Positions 1 through 6,800 of a stretch of 6,800 bases of DNA are shown one piece after another. A program made the translations under genes and the position numbers. The DNA is from Pseudomonadota bacterium (GTDB taxonomy: Bacteria > Pseudomonadota > Alphaproteobacteria > Rhizobiales > Kaistiaceae), in the NCBI GenBank assembly GCA_023391905.1, contig JAEWAD010000019.1, forward strand, positions 1 through 6,800, read 5' to 3'. A model generated the notes under the pieces. That model did no database searches and was not told the origin of the DNA. It was given only the letters and a program-made list of their open reading frames with translations. Within the stretch, counting starts at the first letter, position 1. Every line of letters begins with the position of its first letter.

Positions 1-1483
1 CGTCGACCGCAACGGCGAGATCCTCGCCACCGACATCAAGACGTCGTCGCTGTTCGCCGAGCCGAACAAGATGGTCGATCCGGACGAGGCGGCGGAGCTG
101 ATCACCAGCGTGCTGACCGACATCGACGCCGACCAGCTGCGCAAGCGTCTCTCGACCAATGCCGGCTTCGTCTGGGTCAAGCGCGAGATCACGCCGAAGC
201 AGCAGCAGGAACTCCACAATCTCGGCATTCCGGGCGTCGGCTTCCTGACCGAGAACCGCCGCTTCTACCCGGGCGGCCCGGCCGCCGCGCACATCGTCGG
301 CCTCGTCAACATCGACAATGAGGGCATCGCCGGCATCGAGAAGGCGATCGACGAGCGCGGCCTCGGCGACCTGCATGGCGCGGGCTTCGCCACCAAGGGC
401 GCCGACCTGCAGCCGGTCAAGCTGTCGATCGACATGCGCGTGCAGCACATCCTGCGCGACGAGCTGGTCGGCGCCATGCAGCGCTACCAGTCGCTCGCCG
501 CCATGGGCGTGATCGTCAACGCCAAGACCGGCGAGGTCATGGCCATGGCCTCGCTGCCCGATTTCGATCCGAACAACCCGGTCGACGCCAACAAGCCCGA
601 CCGCCTCAACCGCCTGACCGCCGGCACCTACGAGCTCGGCTCGGTGTTCAAGAGCTTCACCTTCGCCATGGCGCTCGATTCCGGCCGCGTGAAGATGAGC
701 GACAGCATCGACGCGCGCTTCCCGATCCGGGTCGGCCGCCAGCAGATCCGCGACTATCGCGGCAAGGCGCGCTTCCTCTCCGTGCCGGAAGTGTTCAAGT
801 TCTCGTCCAACATCGGCACGGCCAAGATGGCGCTCGCCGTCGGCCAGGAAGAGCAGCAGGCCTATCTGAAGAAATTCGGCCTCTCGACCAAGCTGAAGAC
901 CGACCTTCCCGAGGTGGCGACGCCGCAGGTGCCGAAGCGCTGGAGCCAGGCGACGCAGCTCACCGTCTCGTTCGGCCACGGCATCGCGATCACGCCGATG
1001 CAGGCGGCCATGGCCGACGTCGCGCTCGTCAATGGCGGCCATCTGCTGTCGCCGACCTTCTACCCGCGCACGCAGGAGGAGGCGATGGCCAACTCGACCC
1101 AGATGATCTCGAAGCACACGAGCGACCAGATGCGCTGGCTGTTCCGCTTCAACGCCGTCAACGGCTCCGGCCGCAATGGCGACGTGGCCGGCTATGTCGT
1201 CGGCGGCAAGACGGGCACCGCCGAGAAGATCATCAACGGCCGCTATGTGGAGGGCACCTATCTGAACTCGTTCCTGTCGACCTTCCCGATGGACGACCCG
1301 CAATATGTCATGCTGATCACGATCGACGATCCGAAGCCCGAGAAGACCGGCCTGCCGGCGCTCGCGGCCTGGAACGCCGCCAAGGTCAGCTCCAACGTCA
1401 TCCGTCGCGCCGCCGACATTCTCGGCGTTCGGCCCCGCTCGGAGAGCGAAGGTCAGCCGGATGCCTTGCTTGTGTCGTATTGA
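1..1483 (+). CDS. ftsI: Peptidoglycan D,D-transpeptidase FtsI (penicillin-binding protein 3), 5'-truncated by the window edge
   Basis: FtsI is the class B penicillin-binding protein of the divisome; it crosslinks peptide stems at the septum from the periplasmic side of the inner membrane. The frame is open from base 2 (first residues VDRNGEILATDI, a conserved stretch after the membrane anchor), so the true start, cytoplasmic tail and transmembrane helix lie upstream. The ATG at 71 is internal, not the start. Visible length is 493 residues; full-length relatives are roughly 580-600 (from memory), so about 80-110 are missing. The pedestal-domain motif FYPGGPAAAHIVG is present. All three transpeptidase motifs are intact: SVFK with the acylated Ser at visible residue 214 (base 641), SSN at 268-270 (base 803), and KTGT at 403-406 (base 1208). 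The TGA is at 1481-1483. The adjacent mur genes support the division-specific identity over another class B PBP. Confidence 0.96.
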   Translation, partial: VDRNGEILATDIKTSSLFAEPNKMVDPDEAAELITSVLTDIDADQLRKRLSTNAGFVWVKREITPKQQQELHNLGIPGVGFLTENRRFYPGGPAAAHIVGLVNIDNEGIAGIEKAIDERGLGDLHGAGFATKGADLQPVKLSIDMRVQHILRDELVGAMQRYQSLAAMGVIVNAKTGEVMAMASLPDFDPNNPVDANKPDRLNRLTAGTYELGSVFKSFTFAMALDSGRVKMSDSIDARFPIRVGRQQIRDYRGKARFLSVPEVFKFSSNIGTAKMALAVGQEEQQAYLKKFGLSTKLKTDLPEVATPQVPKRWSQATQLTVSFGHGIAITPMQAAMADVALVNGGHLLSPTFYPRTQEEAMANSTQMISKHTSDQMRWLFRFNAVNGSGRNGDVAGYVVGGKTGTAEKIINGRYVEGTYLNSFLSTFPMDDPQYVMLITIDDPKPEKTGLPALAAWNAAKVSSNVIRRAADILGVRPRSESEGQPDALLVSY

Positions 1484-1537
1484 GGTTCGAAGAGCGGCAG
1501 ATCCAAAACGTGACGATCGAGAGGATTCGCTCCCAGT
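1484..1537. other. ftsI-murE intergenic spacer, 54 bases
   Basis: This is the only gap of any size in the window. I see no convincing -35/-10 pair, no GC-rich hairpin followed by a T-run, and no TTAA-type CtrA half-sites. GAGCG (1492-1496) and CGCTC (1528-1532) could pair, but five base pairs around a 31-base loop is too weak to call a terminator. An in-frame TGA at 1511-1513 closes the murE frame upstream. The spacer probably only carries the murE ribosome binding site within a continuous transcript. Confidence 0.6.
1519..1525 (+). promoter_or_regulatory. Probable murE ribosome binding site
   Basis: GAGAGGA is a purine-rich, Shine-Dalgarno-like sequence ending 12 bases before the murE ATG at 1538. 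The spacing is longer than the usual 5-9 bases, so the site may be weak. No other possible start lies in this frame between the TGA at 1511 and 1538, so the start choice does not depend on this site. Confidence 0.5.
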
Positions 1538-2998
1538 ATGCGGCTCGGTGATCTAGCTTCGAACGACTTTCCGATTGCGCCCGAAGCGGGCGCGATCGCC
1601 ATTTCCGGACTGACGGCGGACAGCCGCGCCGTCCGGCCAGGCTTCCTGTTCGCGGCCCTCAAGGGCGCCGCCACCGACGGCGGGCGCTTCGCCCCCGAGG
1701 CGGTGAAGCGCGGCGCCGCAGCGGTTCTCGCAGGCGCCGACACCCAATTGCCGCCGGATCTCGGCGTGCCGGTGCTGCGCGCCGCCGACCCCCGCCTGGC
1801 GCTCGCGCGGATCGCATCGCGCTTCTATCCGCTGCAGCCCGAGCAGATGGTCGCCGTCACCGGCACCAGCGGCAAGACCTCGGTCGCCGCCTTCGTCCGC
1901 CAGATCTTCGAGACGGCGGGCAAGCAGGCCGCCTCGATCGGCACCATCGGCGTCGTCTCGCCGGCCGGTTCCGACTATGGCAGCCTGACCACGCCCGACC
2001 CGATCCGCCTGCACGAGATCCTCGACACGCTGGCGCGCCAGGGCGTCACCCACGCCGCACTCGAGGCGTCCAGCCATGGCCTCGACCAGCACCGGCTCGA
2101 CGGTGTCCGCCTCGTCGCTGCCGCCTTCACCAATCTCGGCCGCGACCACATGGACTACCATCCAACGGTCGAGCACTATCTCGAGGCCAAGCTGAAGCTG
2201 TTTGGCGCGTTGCTGCCCGAGGGACAGACCGCCGTCGTCGACGCCGACGGCCCCTATGCCGACGCCGTCATGGCGGTGGCGCGGCGGCGCGGCCAGCGCC
2301 TGATCGACGTCGGCCGCGCGGGCCGCGCGATCCGCCTCGTCAAGGCGCAGCCCGATCTCTACAGCCAGGCGCTGGAGCTCGAGGTGTTTGGCACGCCGAT
2401 GGACGTGCGGTTGCCGCTCGCCGGCGGGTTCCAGATTTCCAACGCGCTCGTCGCGGCCGGCCTCGCCATTGCCGCTGGTATCGCGCCCGAGACGGCGATC
2501 CATGCGCTCGGCGGCCTCGTCGGCGCGCCCGGAAGGCTGGAGCGCGTCGGCATCACCGACAAGGGCGCGCTCGTCTTCATCGACTACGCCCACAAGCCTG
2601 ACGCGATCGAGCATGCGCTTGGCGCGCTCCGTCCGATGACGCGCCAGCGGCTGTTCGTCGTCTTCGGCGCCGGCGGCGACCGCGACGCCGGCAAGCGGCC
2701 GCTGATGGGCGAGGCGGCCAGCCGCCATGCCGACGTCGTCATCGTCACCGACGACAACCCCCGCTCCGAGGATCCCGCCCGGATCCGCTCCGAAATCCTC
2801 GCCGCCGCGCCGAACGCCATCGAGATCGGCGATCGCAAGACGGCGATCACCGAGGCGATCGCCATGCTCGGGGAGGGCGACGTGCTCTGCGTCGCCGGCA
2901 AGGGGCATGAGACCGGCCAGATCGTGAACGGCGTCGTGCTGCCTTTCTCTGACCATGAGGTCGTCGCGGCGGCGCTGGCCGCGGAGGCACGCACATGA
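1538..2998 (+). CDS. murE: UDP-N-acetylmuramoyl-L-alanyl-D-glutamate--2,6-diaminopimelate ligase (MurE)
   Basis: MurE is a cytoplasmic ATP-dependent ligase that adds the third amino acid to UDP-MurNAc-L-Ala-D-Glu. At 486 residues it matches the family (E. coli about 495). The N-terminal UDP-binding domain has ADSRAVRPG (DSR at 28-30). The central domain has the ATP loop TGTSGKTS (108-115, Lys113), TTPDP (151-155), EASSHGL (from 176) and the probable carbamylated Lys218 in EAKLKLF. The C-terminal domain has DYAHKPD (349-355), DNPR (406-409), GKGHE (454-458) and LPFSDHEV (468-475). DNPR is the established signature for meso-diaminopimelate rather than lysine, as expected for a Gram-negative wall. 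The loop has Ser where many MurE proteins have Asn. The ATG at 1538 is the first possible start, because the frame is closed by TGA at 1511-1513. The stop overlaps the murF start. Confidence 0.98.
   Translation: MRLGDLASNDFPIAPEAGAIAISGLTADSRAVRPGFLFAALKGAATDGGRFAPEAVKRGAAAVLAGADTQLPPDLGVPVLRAADPRLALARIASRFYPLQPEQMVAVTGTSGKTSVAAFVRQIFETAGKQAASIGTIGVVSPAGSDYGSLTTPDPIRLHEILDTLARQGVTHAALEASSHGLDQHRLDGVRLVAAAFTNLGRDHMDYHPTVEHYLEAKLKLFGALLPEGQTAVVDADGPYADAVMAVARRRGQRLIDVGRAGRAIRLVKAQPDLYSQALELEVFGTPMDVRLPLAGGFQISNALVAAGLAIAAGIAPETAIHALGGLVGAPGRLERVGITDKGALVFIDYAHKPDAIEHALGALRPMTRQRLFVVFGAGGDRDAGKRPLMGEAASRHADVVIVTDDNPRSEDPARIRSEILAAAPNAIEIGDRKTAITEAIAMLGEGDVLCVAGKGHETGQIVNGVVLPFSDHEVVAAALAAEART
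2983..2987 (+). promoter_or_regulatory. murF ribosome binding site
   Basis: GGAGG is a strong Shine-Dalgarno core inside the 3' end of murE, 7 bases before the murF ATG at 2995. It supports that start and fits coupled translation through the ATGA overlap. Confidence 0.8.
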
Positions 2999-4446
2999 CC
3001 GAGGCGCTCTGGACCTTCGAGGCGTTCGTCGATGCCATGCATGGCCGGCCGACCAATACCGGCCCGTCGATTTCCGGCATCTCGATCGACAGCCGCACCG
3101 TCCAGCCGGGTGACGCCTTCTTCGCCATTCTCGGCGACCGCTTCGACGGCCATCGCTTCGTCGGCGCCGCCGCCGCGCATGGCGCGACCGTCGCCGTGGT
3201 TTCGGAGGACAAGCTCGCCGGGCTCGGCCGCATGACGATCCCGCTCGTCGTCGTCTCCGACGTGCTCGAGGCGCTGGAGCAGCTGGGCCGTGCCGCCCGC
3301 GCCCGCGCCACCGGGCGCATCGCGGCGGTGACCGGCAGCGTCGGCAAGACCTCGACCAAGGAGATGCTGGGCCACGTGCTGTCGGCGCAGGGGGCGACGC
3401 ATTTCTCGCCGGCCTCGTTCAACAATCACTGGGGCGTGCCGCTGACCTTGTCGCGCATGCCGGCCGATGCGCGCTTCGCGGTGTTCGAGATCGGCATGAA
3501 CCATCCCGGCGAGATCACGCCGCTGGTCGGCCAGGTGCGGCCGCATGTGGCGATCATCACGACGATCGAGCCGGTTCACCTGGAGTTCTTCCCGGACGGC
3601 ATCGACGGCATCACCCGCGCCAAGGCCGAGATCTTCTCCGGCGTCGAGCCGGGCGGCAGCGTCATCCTGAACGGCGACAGCCCGCAATTCGAGCGGCTGG
3701 CGTTGCTCGCCATGGATGCCGGCATCAACAACGTGCTGTCGTTCGGATCCGGGCGCGACGCCGATGCGCGGCTCGAGGCCCTCGACCTGCAGCCGGCCTA
3801 TTCGCGCGTCACCGCCCGCATCCTCGAGCAGGAAATTGGGTTCATCGTCGGCGCCCCCGGCAGGCATCTGGTGCAGAACGCGCTCGCCGTGCTGCTCGCC
3901 GTGGCGCAGATGGGCGGCGATGTCGCCCTGGCTGCCAGCGCGCTCGGCGGCCTCGGCGCGCCGAAGGGACGCGGCGCCCGGCACGAGCTCGCGATCGGAG
4001 AGGGCCGCGCCACGCTGATTGACGAGAGCTACAACGCAAGCCCCGTCTCGATGCGCGCCGCCTTCGCCGTGCTGGCGCAGGCGGTTCCGGAAGGCGCCGG
4101 CCAGCGCATCGCCGTGCTCGGCGACATGCGCGAGCTTGGCCCGGACACGCTGGATCTCCATGCAGGCCTCGCGGAGCCGCTCGTCGCCGCCGGCATCGAT
4201 CGCGCCTATCTGGCCGGTCCTTCGATGCTGGCGCTCTGGGAGGCCTTGCCGCCGGCCATGCGGGGCCATTATTCCGAAACCGCGAGCGAGCTCGAGCCGA
4301 TTCTCCTCGAACAAGTTGCCGCCGGCGACGTCGTGATGGTCAAGGGTTCGAATGGCAGCCGGATGGCGCCGTTGGTCGAGGCTCTGCTGACACGATATGC
4401 GCCGGCGCCTGTTCAAGGCGATCCCGCCACTGAAGGACCCGTCTGA
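2995..4446 (+). CDS. murF: UDP-N-acetylmuramoyl-tripeptide--D-alanyl-D-alanine ligase (MurF)
   Basis: MurF catalyses the last cytoplasmic step of stem-peptide assembly: ATP-dependent addition of D-Ala-D-Ala to UDP-MurNAc-tripeptide, giving the pentapeptide used by MraY. It has 483 residues (E. coli about 452). The N-terminal domain has IDSRTVQPGDAFFA (DSR at 32-34). The central ATPase domain has TGSVGKTST (from 113, Lys118), FNNHWGVPLTL (NNH at 143-145), FEIGMNHPGE (Glu165, Asn169, His170) and AKAEIF with Lys210, the usual active-site lysine position. The C-terminal domain has DESYNASP (343-350) and KGSNGSRM (450-457). SFNNHW and the KGSNGSRM end distinguish MurF from MurE and MurC. The ATG at 2995 overlaps the murE stop by four bases (ATGA) and has GGAGG seven bases upstream. 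The stop shares one base with the mraY start. No broken motifs seen. Confidence 0.98.
   Translation: MTEALWTFEAFVDAMHGRPTNTGPSISGISIDSRTVQPGDAFFAILGDRFDGHRFVGAAAAHGATVAVVSEDKLAGLGRMTIPLVVVSDVLEALEQLGRAARARATGRIAAVTGSVGKTSTKEMLGHVLSAQGATHFSPASFNNHWGVPLTLSRMPADARFAVFEIGMNHPGEITPLVGQVRPHVAIITTIEPVHLEFFPDGIDGITRAKAEIFSGVEPGGSVILNGDSPQFERLALLAMDAGINNVLSFGSGRDADARLEALDLQPAYSRVTARILEQEIGFIVGAPGRHLVQNALAVLLAVAQMGGDVALAASALGGLGAPKGRGARHELAIGEGRATLIDESYNASPVSMRAAFAVLAQAVPEGAGQRIAVLGDMRELGPDTLDLHAGLAEPLVAAGIDRAYLAGPSMLALWEALPPAMRGHYSETASELEPILLEQVAAGDVVMVKGSNGSRMAPLVEALLTRYAPAPVQGDPATEGPV
4432..4437 (+). promoter_or_regulatory. mraY ribosome binding site
   Basis: GAAGGA lies in the 3' end of murF, 8 bases before the mraY ATG at 4446. 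Good Shine-Dalgarno match and spacing; it supports the start that overlaps the murF stop (TGATG). Confidence 0.75.
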
Positions 4447-5531
4447 TGCTGTACCTGCTGGGGGATCTCTCCACGCAATTCTCTGGGCTCAACGTCTTCC
4501 GCTACATCACCTTCCGGGTGGGCGGCGCGACGATGACGGCGCTGATCTTCGTCTTCCTGTTCGGCCCGGCCATCATCCGGGCCCTGAAGATCAAGCAGGG
4601 CAAGGGGCAGCCGATCCGCGAGGACGGGCCGCAGAGCCACCTGGTCACCAAGAAGGGCACGCCCACCATGGGCGGCCTGATGATCCTGTCGGGCCTGATC
4701 GTCTCGACGCTGCTCTGGGCGAACCTCTCCAGCTTCTATGTCTGGACCGTGCTCGGGGTTACCGTCGGTTTCGGCCTGATCGGCTTCTATGACGACTATC
4801 TCAAGGTCACGAAACAGAGCCACAAGGGCTTTTCCGGCCGCTCGCGCCTGGCCGTCGAGTTCGCCATCGCGGCGATCGCCTGCATCGTGATTTCGCACCT
4901 GTCGAGCGGGCCGCTCTCGAACACGCTGACCTTTCCCTTCGTCAAGGCGGTCGTCCTCGACCTCGGCTGGTTCTTCATCCCGTTCGGTGCCTTCGTCATC
5001 GTCGGCGCCGGCAATGCCGTGAACCTGACCGACGGCCTCGACGGCCTCGCCATCGTCCCGGTGATGGTCGCCACCGCCTCGTTCGGCGTGATGGCCTATC
5101 TCTCGGGCAACGCGATCTTCGCCGAATATCTGCAGATCCACTTCGTGCCGGGCACGGGCGAACTCGCCGTCCTCTGCGGCGCCATGCTCGGCGCCGGCCT
5201 CGGCTTCCTCTGGTTCAACGCGCCGCCGGCGGCGATCTTCATGGGCGACACCGGTTCGCTGGCGCTCGGCGGCATGCTCGGCGCCATCGCCGTCGCCACC
5301 AAGCACGAGATCGTGCTCGCCATCGTCGGCGGCCTGTTCGTGCTCGAGGCGGTCTCGGTGATCATCCAGGTGCTGTCGTTCAAGCTGACCGGCAAGCGCG
5401 TGTTCAAGATGGCGCCGATCCACCATCACTTCGAACATCTCGGCTGGACCGAGCCGCAGGTCGTGATCCGCTTCTGGATCATCGCGGTCGTCCTCGCCCT
5501 GATCGGTCTCTCCAGCCTGAAGATCCGGTAA
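4446..5531 (+). CDS. mraY: Phospho-N-acetylmuramoyl-pentapeptide-transferase (MraY), lipid I synthase
   Basis: MraY is an integral inner-membrane enzyme that transfers phospho-MurNAc-pentapeptide from UDP to undecaprenyl phosphate, forming lipid I with release of UMP; it needs Mg2+. Its 361 residues match E. coli (360) along the full length. The hydrophobic pattern fits the family's ten membrane helices, roughly at 22-42, 75-95, 98-114, 134-152, 168-186, 197-218, 236-256, 262-282, 286-306 and 337-357 (estimated by eye). Conserved cytoplasmic motifs are present: KKGTPTMGG (69-77), DDYLK with Asp116/Asp117, NLTDGLDGL with Asp196 and Asp199, FMGDTGS with Asp268, and the MAPIHHHFE triad His326-328. 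The HHH motif separates MraY from WecA-type transferases. The start fits the usual family N-terminus (GLNVFRYITFR at 14-24) and follows an SD site. It takes the product of MurF just upstream. Confidence 0.98.
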   Translation: MLYLLGDLSTQFSGLNVFRYITFRVGGATMTALIFVFLFGPAIIRALKIKQGKGQPIREDGPQSHLVTKKGTPTMGGLMILSGLIVSTLLWANLSSFYVWTVLGVTVGFGLIGFYDDYLKVTKQSHKGFSGRSRLAVEFAIAAIACIVISHLSSGPLSNTLTFPFVKAVVLDLGWFFIPFGAFVIVGAGNAVNLTDGLDGLAIVPVMVATASFGVMAYLSGNAIFAEYLQIHFVPGTGELAVLCGAMLGAGLGFLWFNAPPAAIFMGDTGSLALGGMLGAIAVATKHEIVLAIVGGLFVLEAVSVIIQVLSFKLTGKRVFKMAPIHHHFEHLGWTEPQVVIRFWIIAVVLALIGLSSLKIR

Positions 5532-5538
5532 CGTCACG

Positions 5539-6800
5539 ATGATCCCGATCACCTCCTTCGCCGGCAAGTCGGTCGCGGTCTTCGGACTGGGCGGCAGCGG
5601 CATCGTCACCGCCGAGGCGCTCAAGGCCGGCGGCGCGAAGGTCGTGGCCTGGGACGACAATGCCGACTCGGTCGCCAAGGCGGCCGCCGCCGGCATCCCG
5701 ACCGGCGACTTGCGCCAGCAGGATTTCGCCGGCTTCTCGGCGCTCGTGCTGTCGCCGGGAGTGCCGCTTACCCATCCGGTGCCGCACTGGACGGTGGATC
5801 TCGCCAAGGCGGCCGGCATCGAGATCATCGGCGACATCGAGCTGTTCTGCCGCGAGCGCCGGGCGATCGCGCCGGGCGCGCCGTTCATCGCCATCACCGG
5901 CACCAACGGCAAGTCGACGACGACGGCGCTGATCGCGCATCTCTTCCGCACCGCCGGATGGGACGTGCAGCTCGGCGGCAATATCGGCACGGCGATCCTG
6001 TCGCTGGAGCCTCCGGCGACCGACCGCATCCACATCGTCGAATGCTCGTCGTTCCAGATCGACTTGGCGCCGACGATCGATCCGACGGTCGGCGTGCTGC
6101 TGAACCTGACCGAGGACCATCTCGACCGCCACGACACGATGGAGCGCTATGCCGCCATCAAGGCGCGGCTGGTGCGGGGCGCCGGCACGGCGGTGGTCGG
6201 CGTCGACGACGAGTGGTGCGCCACGATCGCGTCCGATCTCGACAAGATCGGCAAGCCGGTCGAGCGCCTCTCCGTGCGCCGCCCCGTCGCCACCGGCTTC
6301 TTCGCCGATCGCGGCCGCATCATCGAGGCGGACGATACCGTCGTGCACGAGGTGGCGGATCTTGCCGGCATCGGCTCGCTGCGCGGTGCCCACAACGCCC
6401 AGAACGCGGCGGCGGCGATCGCGGCCGCGCGGGTGGTCGGCCTGTCCGAAACGGTGATCGTGGCGGGGCTGAAGAGCTTCCCCGGTCTCGCGCATCGCAT
6501 GGAAGAAGTGGCGCGGATCGGCAGGGTGCTGTTCGTCAACGACTCGAAGGCGACCAATGCCGACGCGGCCGAGAAGGCGCTTTCGAGCTTCGACCGCATC
6601 TACTGGATCGCCGGCGGCAAGCCGAAGACCGGCGGTATCACCAGCCTCGAGCCCTATTTCCCGAGGATCGCCAAGGCCTATCTGATCGGCGCGGCGGCGG
6701 AGGAATTCGCCGCGACGCTTGCCGGCAAGGTCGAGACGGTGATGGCGGGCACGATGGACGCGGCGGTCGCGGCCGCGGCGCGCGACGCGGCGGCGGATGG
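5539..6800 (+). CDS. murD: UDP-N-acetylmuramoylalanine--D-glutamate ligase (MurD), 3'-truncated by the window edge
   Basis: MurD is the cytoplasmic ATP-dependent ligase that adds D-Glu to UDP-MurNAc-L-Ala, the step before MurE. Translating from 5539 gives 420 residues plus two bases with no stop. Family members have about 440-470, so roughly the last 20-50 residues lie beyond the window. The N-terminal Rossmann-like UDP domain begins VAVFGLGGSG (12-21) and includes LSPGVP (71-76). The central domain has TGTNGKSTT (120-128, Lys125), GGNIG (146-150), ECSSFQID (168-175), NLTEDHLDRH (189-198) and the probable carbamylated Lys208 in YAAIKARL. The C-terminal domain has GAHNAQN (283-289), FPGLAHRME (314-322) and DSKATN (335-340). 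The last two with SSFQ identify MurD rather than MurC, MurE or MurF. The ATG at 5539 is the first possible start after an in-frame TGA at 5518-5520 and lies 7 bases past the mraY stop. No clear Shine-Dalgarno precedes it, so translation may depend on coupling to mraY. Confidence 0.97.
   Translation, partial: MIPITSFAGKSVAVFGLGGSGIVTAEALKAGGAKVVAWDDNADSVAKAAAAGIPTGDLRQQDFAGFSALVLSPGVPLTHPVPHWTVDLAKAAGIEIIGDIELFCRERRAIAPGAPFIAITGTNGKSTTTALIAHLFRTAGWDVQLGGNIGTAILSLEPPATDRIHIVECSSFQIDLAPTIDPTVGVLLNLTEDHLDRHDTMERYAAIKARLVRGAGTAVVGVDDEWCATIASDLDKIGKPVERLSVRRPVATGFFADRGRIIEADDTVVHEVADLAGIGSLRGAHNAQNAAAAIAAARVVGLSETVIVAGLKSFPGLAHRMEEVARIGRVLFVNDSKATNADAAEKALSSFDRIYWIAGGKPKTGGITSLEPYFPRIAKAYLIGAAAEEFAATLAGKVETVMAGTMDAAVAAAARDAAAD

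Noticed and set aside
71..73. ATG at 71 as the start of ftsI
   Set aside because: The same frame is open back to base 2 and encodes VDRNGEILATDI, conserved FtsI sequence, so this Met is internal and the real start is outside the window.
1492..1532. Possible hairpin between GAGCG (1492-1496) and CGCTC (1528-1532) after ftsI
   Set aside because: Only five base pairs with a 31-base loop and no T-run; likely chance, not a terminator.
1553..2956. Open frame of 467 codons on the minus strand, antisense to murE
   Set aside because: It lies wholly inside murE. Its product is rich in Arg, Asp, Gly, Glu and Ala with no recognisable domain, typical of an antisense shadow in high-GC coding DNA where stop codons are rare.
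2584..4416. Open frame of 610 codons on the minus strand, spanning murF and the end of murE
   Set aside because: Longer than the real gene it covers, but it crosses two well-supported genes, has biased low-complexity composition (many Arg, Gly, His, Asp) and no domain I recognise. Lack of stops follows from GC-rich third positions on the + strand.
4397..4792. 131-codon + strand open frame overlapping the murF-mraY junction
   Set aside because: It is an out-of-frame reading of mraY. The mraY frame encodes the conserved membrane enzyme over the same bases, and this product has no recognisable features.
4413..6137. Open frame of 574 codons on the minus strand, spanning mraY and the first part of murD
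   Set aside because: Same shadow pattern: Asp/Glu/Arg/His-rich product, no domain, antisense to two conserved enzymes.
5479..6495. Open frame of 338 codons on the minus strand, covering much of the visible murD
   Set aside because: murD on the + strand has all family motifs, and the antisense product is Arg/Asp/Gly-rich with no recognisable fold.

Overview
The window is a stretch of the division and cell wall (dcw) gene cluster of a high-GC alphaproteobacterium, most likely a member of the Rhizobiales (Hyphomicrobiales). Base composition is roughly two-thirds G+C by eye (not counted). The order ftsI-murE-murF-mraY-murD and details such as the TGTSGKTS nucleotide loop in MurE, LPFSDHEV at the MurE C-terminus and DSKATN in MurD resemble rhizobial homologues. 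The genus cannot be fixed from the sequence alone.

Layout: all genes are on the + strand and fill almost the whole window. (1) The 3' part of ftsI, the septal peptidoglycan transpeptidase, cut by the left edge, ends at 1483. (2) A 54-base spacer follows; it is the only real non-coding gap. (3) murE, 1538-2998. (4) murF, 2995-4446, overlapping murE by 4 bases (ATGA). (5) mraY, 4446-5531, overlapping murF by 1 base (TGATG). (6) murD starts at 5539, 7 bases after mraY, and runs off the right edge still open; its frame shows 420 residues with no stop.

How the genes work together: MurD adds D-Glu to UDP-MurNAc-L-Ala, MurE adds a diamino acid (meso-diaminopimelate, judging from the DNPR motif), and MurF adds D-Ala-D-Ala. 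MraY moves the phospho-MurNAc-pentapeptide onto undecaprenyl phosphate to make lipid I in the inner membrane. After lipid II is made and flipped, FtsI crosslinks the new peptidoglycan at the septum. Overlapping or near-touching reading frames suggest one polycistronic message with coupled translation from murE onward.

All five proteins keep their key catalytic motifs and none shows a frameshift or internal stop. No RNA gene, mobile element, CRISPR array, convincing promoter or terminator was seen. This is an ordinary, conserved core region; I found no evidence of an undescribed system. The long open frames on the minus strand are best explained as high-GC shadows of these genes.
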